Source: Actinomycetota bacterium (lineage in GTDB: Bacteria; Actinomycetota; Thermoleophilia; Gaiellales; Gaiellaceae). Taken from it: DNA of 5,391 nucleotides. Position 1 is the stretch's first letter. Every line of letters starts with the position of its first letter. The notes below the pieces were generated by a model that was not told the origin of the DNA, ran no database searches, and was given only the letters and a program-made list of their open reading frames with translations. A program made the position numbers and the translations under genes. This document shows, piece after piece, positions 1-4,615 of the stretch. The DNA lies in the NCBI GenBank assembly GCA_003136795.1, contig PLDP01000206.1, positions 1 to 5,391 of the forward strand, read 5' to 3'.

Positions 1-397
1 CGACCACCCAGATCACGGCGAGCGTGGCAATCGTCCGCCAGTGCACGCCGACCGACGCTCCGACGGCGGCGCCCACCACGGCGCCGACCAGGATCTGGAT
101 CGTCGAGGTGGGGATGCGGATGCGGTTGTAGATCGCGGTGACGGCGAACGCGACCGCGACGACGACCACCTCGCCGAGGCGTGTCGGTGTCGCGTCGATC
201 AACTTGCGCCCGACGGTCGTCGCGACCTTGCCGCTCGCGAGCGCGGCGCCCGCGAGCGCGAGCGGCGCCATCAACCCGAGCGCGACCCGCGCGCGCACCG
301 CGCCGAGCGCGTACGGCATGCCCATGCACGCGCCGGTGTAGTGCGACCCGATCGACCAGGCGAACGCGAGCGCGAGCGCGACGAGGAGCGGGGTCAC
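1..397 (-). CDS. PiT/Pho4-like membrane transporter, N-terminal part (runs off left edge)
   Basis: The visible 132 residues start at a GTG whose GTGA overlaps the stop of the upstream small gene by 4 nt. The protein is very hydrophobic, with likely membrane segments near residues 3-23, 38-54, 73-92, 96-116 and from about 122 onward. Two stretches resemble the inorganic phosphate transporter (PiT/Pho4) repeat. The first is a glycine-led segment followed by an Arg-rich turn and a second helix (residues 17-62). The second is PTSTIQILVGAVVGA (96-110), which resembles the family's STTHAIVGA motif. Family members move phosphate across the inner membrane with a coupling cation. The usual GANDVAN signature is here GSHYTGA, so the key Asp and Asn are missing in this repeat and the substrate is uncertain. 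The C-terminal part and second repeat lie outside the window. No clear ribosome binding site is seen, so translation is probably coupled to the gene before it. Confidence 0.6.
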   Translation of the reverse strand, partial: MTPLLVALALAFAWSIGSHYTGACMGMPYALGAVRARVALGLMAPLALAGAALASGKVATTVGRKLIDATPTRLGEVVVVAVAFAVTAIYNRIRIPTSTIQILVGAVVGAAVGASVGVHWRTIATLAVIWVV

Positions 398-609
398 ACA
401 GCTCGGACGAGCCGGCGCGCCACACGGCGCACGACGATCCTGTGGCCGCGGCGGCAGGTGGTGAACCCGACGTCGGCGTCGCGGCGCAACGTCCCGTGCA
501 CGACACACGCGTCCACGGCAAGCGACTCGCGAACAGATAGGCATACCTCGCACGGTTCATCGAAGGTCGTTGCCTCCGGGCCGAGCCAGACATGCTGACG
601 TTCCATCAT
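394..609 (-). CDS. small putative zinc-binding protein, paralogue B (CxxC...CxxxH)
   Basis: This gene encodes 71 residues and I do not recognise a named family. It is clearly homologous to the preceding gene: both share VW-x2-P-x-AT-x-F near the N-terminus, a CExC pair, a V-x-G...D-x-DV stretch, then C-x2-GH-x-I followed by an RRV-x-R segment. Putative metal ligands are C20, C23, C52 and H56, the pattern of a small zinc ribbon or zinc finger. The basic C-terminus (RRVARRLVR) would suit nucleic-acid or ribosome contact, but that is inference. The start is the first of two adjacent ATGs and overlaps the upstream stop by 1 nt (TGATG), which points to termination-reinitiation coupling. Its own TGA overlaps the GTG of the transporter gene by 4 nt. 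An in-frame open frame continues upstream to 819 but lies inside neighbouring genes and has no homologous content, so this short start is preferred. Confidence 0.7.
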   Translation of the reverse strand: MMERQHVWLGPEATTFDEPCEVCLSVRESLAVDACVVHGTLRRDADVGFTTCRRGHRIVVRRVARRLVRAV

Positions 610-860
610 CAGGCGATCTGCAACTGCCTGTCGTCGGGACGAGTCAGGCCGGGTGGCCGCTCGACGCGCCGCAGCGTGATCTCGTGCCCCGAGGCGCAGC
701 GCGCGAGGGCAACGTCGGTGTCCGCCGCAATCGAGCCGCGCACGCTCGAGACCATCAACGCCTCGGAGAAGAGCAGCCCCTCCTGGCGCGCGCGTTCCAT
801 GCACGTCTCGCAGAGGCACGAGAACGCCGTCGCGGAGGGTGAGATCCAGACCGTGGTCAT
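609..860 (-). CDS. small putative zinc-binding protein, paralogue A (CxxC...CxxxH)
   Basis: This gene encodes 83 residues and I do not recognise a named family. Its ATG overlaps the dnaB stop as ATGA (4 nt), and no Shine-Dalgarno sequence is visible, so translation is probably coupled to dnaB. Putative zinc ligands are C17, C20, C55 and H59 (C-x2-C ... C-x2-GH), with a further C15. The order of motifs matches paralogue B: VWISPSATAF, CETC, RGS-x3-DTDV, C-x2-GHEITLRRV. Compared with B it has about six extra residues after the CxxC and a longer polar C-terminal tail of about 15 residues. Sitting directly behind the replicative helicase gene suggests co-expression with it. A role in replication is possible but unproven, and a general metal-binding or RNA-binding role is equally open. 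A longer in-frame reading to 1445 only shadows dnaB. Confidence 0.72.
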   Translation of the reverse strand: MTTVWISPSATAFSCLCETCMERARQEGLLFSEALMVSSVRGSIAADTDVALARCASGHEITLRRVERPPGLTRPDDRQLQIA

Positions 861-2218
861 GCGGGCACGTTCGTGAGGTCCTGGAACTTCGCGTACCGCT
901 TGGTGAAGTTCAGCTTGATGCCGTCGGTGGCGCCGTTCCGGTGCTTCGCGAGGATCAGCTCGGCGATGCCGGCCGAGTCGGTCTCCTCCGGGTTGTAGTA
1001 CTCGTCGCGGTAGATGAACATCACGAGGTCGGCGTCCTGCTCGATCGAGCCCGACTCGCGCAAGTCGGAGAGGATCGGGCGCTTGTCGTGCCGCTGCTCG
1101 ACCGCGCGGGAGAGCTGCGAGAGCGCGATGATCGGCACCTCGAGGTCGCGTGCGAGCACCTTGAGCGAGCGCGAGATCTGCGACACCTCCTGCACGCGGT
1201 TCTCGGCCGACGTGCCGCTCGTCATCAGCTGCAGGTAGTCGACGATGACGAGGCCGAGCCGCGGCTCCCGCATCTTGAGGCGCCGCAGCTTCGACCGGAT
1301 CTCCATCATCGTGATCGAGCCGGTGTCGTCGACGTAGATGGGCGCCTTGGCGAGCTTGTCGCAGGCGGCGGTGAGCCGGGGCCAGTCGTCGACGGCGAGC
1401 TTGCCGGTGCGCAGCCGCTGCGACTCGACCTTGCCCTCCGAGCACATCAGGCGCTGCGTCACTTCCGACTTCGACATCTCGAGCGTGAACAGCGCGACCG
1501 GCGTGTCGTGCCGCACCGCGACGTTCGCCGCCATGCCGAGCGCGAGCGCGGACTTCCCCATCGACGGGCGCGAGGCGATGATGATCAGGTTGCCGGGCTG
1601 GAACCCCGCGGTGAGCCGGTCGAGGTCGCGATAGCCGGCGGCCGTGCCGGTGATGTCGCTGCCGGCCTCGTAGAGCTTCGTGATCGTCTCGAACGATTCC
1701 TTGAGCAGCTCGTCGATGTGCGCGAACTCCGTCACGACGCGCTGCTGCGACAGGTCGAAGACGATCTTCTCGGCGCGGTCGACGAGCTCGATCGTCTCGC
1801 CAGGGCGGTCGAAGCCGAGCCGCGCGATGTCGTTGCCGGCGCGGATCAGCCCGCGCAGCGTCGACATCTCGCTGACGATCCGCGCATAGTGCGCCGCGTT
1901 CGATGCCGCCGGGACGAGCGCCGCCAGCTCGTGCACGCGCTCCTGGCCGCCTGCCGAGTCGAGCGTCGAGGAGCGGTCGAGCTCGTCGACGACCGTGATC
2001 GCGTCGACCGGCTCGCCCTTCGCATAGAGCGACAGGATCGCCTTGAAGACGTGCCCGTGGCTCTCGCGGTAGAAGTCCGCCGCGCTCAGGTTCGACGACT
2101 CCGTGACAGCCCCGATCGCGAGCGGAGAGAGCATCATCGCCCCGAGGACCGACTCTTCGGCATCGAGGTTCTGGGGCGGGACCGGGGCGGTCTGGAGGGC
2201 CTGGGCAGGCGCGGCCAT
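857..2218 (-). CDS. dnaB: replicative DNA helicase DnaB
   Basis: The 453-residue product has the usual length for DnaB, the hexameric 5'-3' helicase that unwinds the fork and recruits primase. The N-terminal domain begins with PPQNLDAEESVLGAMM (14-29), the standard DnaB opening, and covers roughly residues 14-160. The RecA-like domain follows: Walker A ASRPSMGKSA (215-224, K222), the glutamate of TLEM (E247), Walker B LVIVDYLQL (323-331, D327), the SQLSR motif (367-371), DLRESGSIEQDAD (385-397), and the hairpin KHRNG (425-429), which carries the arginine-finger region. No intein interrupts the P-loop or other common insertion sites. The ATG start matches the family N-terminus, although the upstream sequence has only a weak ribosome binding site. 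It follows rplI after 241 bp that hold candidate LexA and DnaA sites, so it probably has its own promoter. Its TGA overlaps the next gene. Confidence 0.97.
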   Translation of the reverse strand: MAAPAQALQTAPVPPQNLDAEESVLGAMMLSPLAIGAVTESSNLSAADFYRESHGHVFKAILSLYAKGEPVDAITVVDELDRSSTLDSAGGQERVHELAALVPAASNAAHYARIVSEMSTLRGLIRAGNDIARLGFDRPGETIELVDRAEKIVFDLSQQRVVTEFAHIDELLKESFETITKLYEAGSDITGTAAGYRDLDRLTAGFQPGNLIIIASRPSMGKSALALGMAANVAVRHDTPVALFTLEMSKSEVTQRLMCSEGKVESQRLRTGKLAVDDWPRLTAACDKLAKAPIYVDDTGSITMMEIRSKLRRLKMREPRLGLVIVDYLQLMTSGTSAENRVQEVSQISRSLKVLARDLEVPIIALSQLSRAVEQRHDKRPILSDLRESGSIEQDADLVMFIYRDEYYNPEETDSAGIAELILAKHRNGATDGIKLNFTKRYAKFQDLTNVPA

Positions 2219-2305
2219 GTGCTGCCTAGTAGACCCGGTGTCGCGCGAACCCGAAAGGGTGTGGAAAGCACTCGTTCGGTGATCAAAGGTGTCGTCTATG
2301 CAGGC

Positions 2306-2323
2306 AGTATAGAACGTACGTTC
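2306..2323 (-). promoter_or_regulatory. candidate dnaB promoter -10 with abutting LexA/SOS-type palindrome
   Basis: GAACGTACGTTC (2312-2323) is a perfect 12-bp palindrome of the GAAC-N4-GTTC class bound by LexA in Gram-positive bacteria. Read on the minus strand as CGAACGTACGTTCT it matches 13 of 14 positions of the Bacillus-type consensus CGAACRNRYGTTYC. Immediately downstream on the minus strand lies TATACT (2311-2306), a good -10 hexamer that would start transcription about 80 nt before the dnaB ATG. No good -35 is visible at 16-18 bp spacing. A repressor on the palindrome would block this promoter. The palindrome could also be the site of another dimeric repressor. Confidence 0.5.
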
Positions 2324-2356
2324 GCGTCTCGGTAGTGGACGAAACGGACGCTCTTT

Positions 2357-2372
2357 GCGTCAACTTTGACGC
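2357..2372. repeat. 16-bp operator-like dyad
   Basis: GCGTCAA and TTGACGC form perfect 7-bp arms around a central CT. With a two-base spacer this is better suited to a dimeric DNA-binding protein than to an RNA hairpin. It lies 34 bp upstream of the candidate LexA palindrome, between two DnaA-box-like sites, and could be an operator for dnaB. The protein that binds it is unknown. Confidence 0.4.
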
Positions 2373-2415
2373 CAAATCCACAGCTGTGAACCGTCTGTGG
2401 AGAACGGGTGGACAG

Positions 2416-2448
2416 TCGTCCACAGGCCCGTGGAGAGCCTGTGGACGA
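2416..2448 (-). terminator. strong hairpin just after rplI, possible terminator or attenuator
   Basis: A perfect 12-bp stem (2416-2427 with 2437-2448) encloses a 9-nt loop and begins 11 nt after the rplI stop on the minus strand. Stem and position suit a transcription terminator or partial terminator separating the ribosomal protein genes from dnaB. There is no T-run after it, so it is not a classical intrinsic terminator, although high-GC bacteria often use hairpins without one. Each arm is also a DnaA-box-like 9-mer (TCGTCCACA and its complement), so the inverted repeat may be a DNA-binding site instead. Confidence 0.4.
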
Positions 2449-2459
2449 AATCCTCGCCC

Positions 2460-3104
2460 TTACTCCTGCTCGGCCGGGATCTCGGGGCCTGCGTCGAGCT
2501 CGGGGAGCTCGGGAACCTCGGCCTCGGCGGCCTCGTCGGCCGGCTCCGGCACGTCCTCGTACTCGATCACGGCGGGCGCGGCGGCCTCCGCAGCGGCCTC
2601 GGCGGCGGCGCGCTCCTGCGCCTCCAGCTCGGCCAGCTCCTCCTCGGGCGGCAGCTCCTCGCCCTCCGGGGCGACCACGAGCTTCAGGCCCGCGGTCACG
2701 CCCGTGAAGAGCTCCAGCGGGACGGTGTAGCGGCCGATCCGCTTGATCGTGGCCATGTCGAGCTTGCGACGGTCGACGCGCAGCTTCTCCTGCTCCCAGA
2801 GCCGGTCGGCCACGTTCGTCGCGGTGACCGAGCCGAAGAGCGAGCCCGTCGGCCCTGCCGTCACGTCGAAGCGCAGCTCGAGCGCCTCGAACCGCGCGGC
2901 CAGCGCGCGTGCCTCGTCGACGGTCTGAGCGTCGTTGCGGGCCCGTTGGGCGTCGCGCTTCTCGAGCTCCTTGACGAGCGCGGGCGTCGCCACCTCGGCG
3001 AGGCCGCGCGGGAGGAGGAAGTTGCGCGCGTAGCCGCGGGCGACGTTCACAACCTCACCGCGCAGGCCAAGCGTGTCGACGTCCTCTCTGAGAATGACTT
3101 CCAT
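2460..3104 (-). CDS. rplI: 50S ribosomal protein bL9 with long acidic C-terminal tail
   Basis: The 214-residue product opens with MEVILREDVDTLGLRGE and contains the bL9 signature at residues 13-34 (GLRGEVVNVARGYARNFLLPRG region), which binds 23S rRNA. The central helix and C-terminal domain run to about residue 146, including GPTGSLFGSVT (84-94) and the IKRIGRYTVPLEL segment (120-132). bL9 normally ends near 150 residues. Here about 65 further residues follow, rich in Glu, Ala and Pro, with 24 acidic residues and only one basic one (R165). This tail is probably disordered and is likely lineage-specific; its role is unknown. The ATG lies 9 nt after the rpsR stop without a clear ribosome binding site, so translation is probably coupled to rpsR. 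It ends in TAA, followed by a strong hairpin. Confidence 0.95.
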   Translation of the reverse strand: MEVILREDVDTLGLRGEVVNVARGYARNFLLPRGLAEVATPALVKELEKRDAQRARNDAQTVDEARALAARFEALELRFDVTAGPTGSLFGSVTATNVADRLWEQEKLRVDRRKLDMATIKRIGRYTVPLELFTGVTAGLKLVVAPEGEELPPEEELAELEAQERAAAEAAAEAAAPAVIEYEDVPEPADEAAEAEVPELPELDAGPEIPAEQE

Positions 3105-3113
3105 CGGGCTCGG

Positions 3114-3395
3114 TTACTTGTCGCCGACGTACGGGAGGAGGGCGATCTCGCGGGCGCGCTTGACGGCGACCGCGACCTGGCGCTGGTGGCGCCGGCACGC
3201 GCCGCTGATGCGGCGGTTGCGGATCTTCCCCTTCTCGGACACGTAACGCCGGAGCTCGTTGACGTTCTTGTAGTCGACCTCGGTGACCTTGGACTTGCAG
3301 AAGAAGCACGACTTGCGGCGGCCGGGGCCGGCCGGGGCGTTGCGCTTCCTGCTCGAGGACGAGGTGCGGTCGCGATCGGATTTCTTTTCTGCCAA
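3114..3395 (-). CDS. rpsR: 30S ribosomal protein bS18 (zinc-ligand-bearing form), TTG start
   Basis: The product is 93 residues, of normal length. bS18 pairs with bS6 on the platform of the 30S subunit. Family hallmarks are visible: RRKSCFFC (27-33 with C30 and C33), [18 protein letters not shown] (41-58), [12 protein letters not shown] (61-72) and [11 protein letters not shown] (79-89). C30, C33, C67 and H70 form a CxxC...CxxH set consistent with the zinc-binding type of bS18. The N-terminus is a Ser/Arg/Lys-rich extension of about 20 residues. The start is TTG (3395-3393): it is preceded by an excellent AGGAG (3406-3402) at 6-nt spacing that overlaps the ssb stop codon, and there is no ATG or GTG in a sensible place. 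The gap to ssb is 10 nt, so the two genes are in one operon. Confidence 0.94.
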   Translation of the reverse strand: MAEKKSDRDRTSSSSRKRNAPAGPGRRKSCFFCKSKVTEVDYKNVNELRRYVSEKGKIRNRRISGACRRHQRQVAVAVKRAREIALLPYVGDK

Positions 3396-3398
3396 GAA

Positions 3399-3408
3399 CC
3401 TCTCCTTA
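3399..3408 (-). promoter_or_regulatory. ribosome binding site fixing the rpsR TTG start
   Basis: TAAGGAGAGG on the minus strand combines the ssb stop (TAA) with a strong Shine-Dalgarno sequence. AGGAG ends 6 nt before TTG at 3395, which supports that non-ATG codon as the true start of rpsR. Confidence 0.8.
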
Positions 3409-3855
3409 GAACGGAATGTCGTCGTCGGAGCCCTGGAAGTCCGCGTCGGAACCGCCCGACGCGCCCGCGGGCACGAACTGGTTGCCGCCGCCCTCGCCAC
3501 CGCCGCCGGCGCCGGCATCGCGGCCGCCGAGGAACTGGACGGAGTCGGCGATGATCTCCACCGCCTGGCGCTTGGTGCCGTCTTGGGCGTCCCACTCGCG
3601 CCATTCGAGGCGGCCGTCGACCGCCACGGGCCGTCCCTTGGCGAGGTACTGGGCGCAGCTTTCGCCCTGGTTGCCCCAGACCGTGATGTCGAAGTAGTTC
3701 GGCTTCTCGGTCCACTCACCGGACGTTGAGTCCTTGCGGCGCGTGTTGACCGCGATGCGCAAGCTGCAGACCGCCATGCCGGACGGCGTGTGGCGCAGCT
3801 CGGGGTCGCGGGTCAGGTTGCCGACGAGCACGACGCGATTGATGTTGGCTGCCAT
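3406..3855 (-). CDS. ssb: single-stranded DNA-binding protein SSB
   Basis: The 149-residue product begins [21 protein letters not shown], the standard bacterial SSB opening. The OB-fold spans about residues 1-110, with aromatic residues for ssDNA stacking in NYFDITVW (53-60) and the conserved [14 protein letters not shown] region (70-83). A Gly-rich flexible linker (about 111-143) ends in DDDIPF (144-149), the tip that recruits replication and repair partners. SSB coats and protects single-stranded DNA as a tetramer. A purine-rich GGAGAGGAG (3873-3865) lies 9 nt before the ATG. The position between rpsF and rpsR is the conserved arrangement and ties SSB supply to ribosomal protein expression. 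This is the only SSB in the window; a second paralogue elsewhere cannot be excluded. Confidence 0.97.
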   Translation of the reverse strand: MAANINRVVLVGNLTRDPELRHTPSGMAVCSLRIAVNTRRKDSTSGEWTEKPNYFDITVWGNQGESCAQYLAKGRPVAVDGRLEWREWDAQDGTKRQAVEIIADSVQFLGGRDAGAGGGGEGGGNQFVPAGASGGSDADFQGSDDDIPF

Positions 3856-3888
3856 GGTTTCTCGCTCCTCTCCGAAGGTCGATCCAGG

Positions 3889-4272
3889 CTACTCGGAAGC
3901 CGTGTCGATGTCATCGCCGTCTTCGGCCGGGGCCGATGCGGGCGCGCCCACGGCGACCTGCGCCGGGGCCTTCGTGTGGGTCGAGCCCTTGACGCGCTTG
4001 TAGGCGCCGTGCCGCACGACGCCGTCCGTGATCTTCAGGACGCGCACGATCTCGGCGAGGGTCTCGGCGGGGACGGTGAAGAGGAAGAGGTGGTAGACCG
4101 CCTCCGTCTTGTGCCCGATCTCGTAGGCGAGGCGCCGGCGACCCCACGGCTCGTGGCCGTCCCAGGTGCCCTGCGCTCCCTCGACGGAGTCGCGAATGCG
4201 CTGGATGATCTCGTTCGCGCGCTCTTCGGCGAGCTCCGGGTCCAGCAGCAGCATGATTTCGTATTCGTTCAC
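3889..4272 (-). CDS. rpsF: 30S ribosomal protein bS6, GTG start
   Basis: The product is 127 residues. The N-terminus MNEYEIMLLLDPEL is typical of bS6, followed by WGRRRLAYEI (43-52), VYHLFLFTV (59-67) and LKITDGVVRH (79-88). These make up the ferredoxin-like fold that binds bS18 and 16S rRNA helix 22/23. The fold ends near residue 95. About 30 residues of Ala/Pro/Asp-rich tail follow, a common variable extension. The GTG start (4272-4270) is chosen because it gives the conserved N-terminus; the next in-frame ATG would remove the first strand. An AAGGGAG (4290-4284) lies 11 nt upstream, a somewhat long spacing. It is the first gene of the rpsF-ssb-rpsR-rplI run, with 33 nt before ssb. Confidence 0.95.
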   Translation of the reverse strand: MNEYEIMLLLDPELAEERANEIIQRIRDSVEGAQGTWDGHEPWGRRRLAYEIGHKTEAVYHLFLFTVPAETLAEIVRVLKITDGVVRHGAYKRVKGSTHTKAPAQVAVGAPASAPAEDGDDIDTASE

Positions 4273-4384
4273 AGGCCCGAATTCTCCCTTCTCATGGACT
4301 GAATCGGCCCCACCTCACGAGCGCCGTATCGGGTGACGGCGCGACGGGCGTGGCGAGAAGCGGCGGCAGTGTAGCATCGCGGCC
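4273..4384. promoter_or_regulatory. divergent control region and rpsF leader with hairpin
   Basis: This 112-bp gap separates rpsF (minus) from a small plus-strand gene. A perfect 7-bp stem, GCGCCGT (4321-4327) with ACGGCGC (4336-4342), encloses 8 nt; on the minus strand the loop reads CACCCGAT and contains CCG. In many bacteria the rpsF leader RNA mimics 16S rRNA and is bound by the bS6:bS18 pair for feedback control, with a conserved CCG element. This hairpin is a candidate for that role, unproven. On the minus strand TACACT (4374-4369) is a possible -10 for rpsF. It overlaps TAGCAT (4372-4377) on the plus strand, a possible -10 for the small gene. No convincing -35 is seen for either. Confidence 0.4.
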
Positions 4385-4615
4385 GTGAAACGACTGCTCG
4401 CCGTGCTGGCCGGTGCACTCGGCCTGCGGGTGATCCTTCGCCGTCGCGCGCGGCCCGCGTTCGCTCCCTCGCCCGCGGACGACCTGAAGGCGAAGCTTGC
4501 CTCGACGAAAGAGCCGGAACCGGAACCCGAGCCGGCCAGCGTCGATGAGCGCCGCGCCGACGTGCACGCCCGGGCGCGGCACGCGATCGACGAGCTACGC
4601 GAGCACCGCGACTAG
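4385..4615 (+). CDS. small single-span membrane protein, unknown function
   Basis: The 76-residue product starts at GTG. Residues 1-19 hold a short hydrophobic stretch (LLAVLAGALGLRVIL) closed by RRRAR, which suggests one membrane segment with positive residues just after it. The rest is soluble and charged: a PSPADDLKAKL helix-like part (29-39), an EPEPEPEP run (44-50) and a predicted helical C-terminus (DERRADVHARARHAIDELREHRD). I do not recognise a named family. There is no Shine-Dalgarno sequence, and the -10-like TAGCAT ends 7 nt before the GTG, so the mRNA may be leaderless, which is common in high-GC Gram-positives. It is transcribed divergently from rpsF, and its end overlaps the convergent aldolase gene by 21 bp. 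Being a real gene is likely from the composition change and clean start, but not certain. Confidence 0.6.
   Translation: MKRLLAVLAGALGLRVILRRRARPAFAPSPADDLKAKLASTKEPEPEPEPASVDERRADVHARARHAIDELREHRD

Larger units (their letters stand above)
2334..2448. promoter_or_regulatory. cluster of DnaA-box-like nonamers before dnaB
   Basis: Five 9-mers resemble the DnaA box (TTATCCACA, or TTGTCCACA in high-GC genomes). They are AGTGGACGA (2334-2342), AAATCCACA (2374-2382), TGTGGAGAA (2396-2404), TCGTCCACA (2416-2424) and TGTGGACGA (2440-2448). The last two are identical on opposite strands and differ by one base from TTGTCCACA. TTCTCCACA (2396-2404, minus) differs by one base from TTATCCACA. A weaker sixth copy sits at 2407-2415. 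The 10-mer GTGGACGAAA occurs at both 2335 and 2441. No copy is a perfect consensus, and dnaA itself is not in the window. Plausible roles are DnaA control of dnaB transcription or a DnaA-titrating site. Confidence 0.4.

Noticed and set aside
41..598. Plus-strand open frames over the left-edge transporter and paralogue B
   Set aside because: Their His/Arg/Asp-rich sequence has no domain features, and the opposite strand encodes a coherent membrane protein and a motif-bearing small protein.
394..819. Extended 141-residue version of paralogue B
   Set aside because: The part upstream of 609 shadows paralogue A; only the last 71 residues show the shared motif pattern.
609..1445. Extended 278-residue version of paralogue A starting inside dnaB
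   Set aside because: The extra N-terminal part is an out-of-frame reading of dnaB. Homology to paralogue B begins only at the ATG at 860.
2239..2262. Short ACCC-GAAA-GGGT stem in the dnaB leader
   Set aside because: Only four base pairs; too small to call a regulatory structure.
839..2335. Long plus-strand open frame (about 498 codons) opposite dnaB
   Set aside because: It is antisense to an unmistakable dnaB, has the Arg/Leu/Val/Asp-heavy composition of a high-GC mirror frame, and shows no recognisable motif.
2416..2448. Calling the hairpin a definite rho-independent terminator
   Set aside because: No T-run follows on the transcribed strand, and the inverted repeat has an alternative explanation as paired DNA-binding sites.
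2219..2459. Calling the rplI-dnaB gap the chromosomal origin oriC
   Set aside because: The boxes are imperfect, there is no pronounced AT-rich unwinding tract and dnaA or dnaN is not in the window, so I keep it as a DnaA-box-like cluster only.
2397..3554. Long plus-strand open frame opposite rplI, rpsR and ssb
   Set aside because: It spans three well-supported minus-strand genes and their gaps, and its composition is that of an antisense shadow in GC-rich DNA.
3114..3719. A 201-residue protein containing bS18
   Set aside because: The first 108 codons are an out-of-frame reading of ssb. A strong ribosome binding site and the family length place the start at the TTG at 3395.
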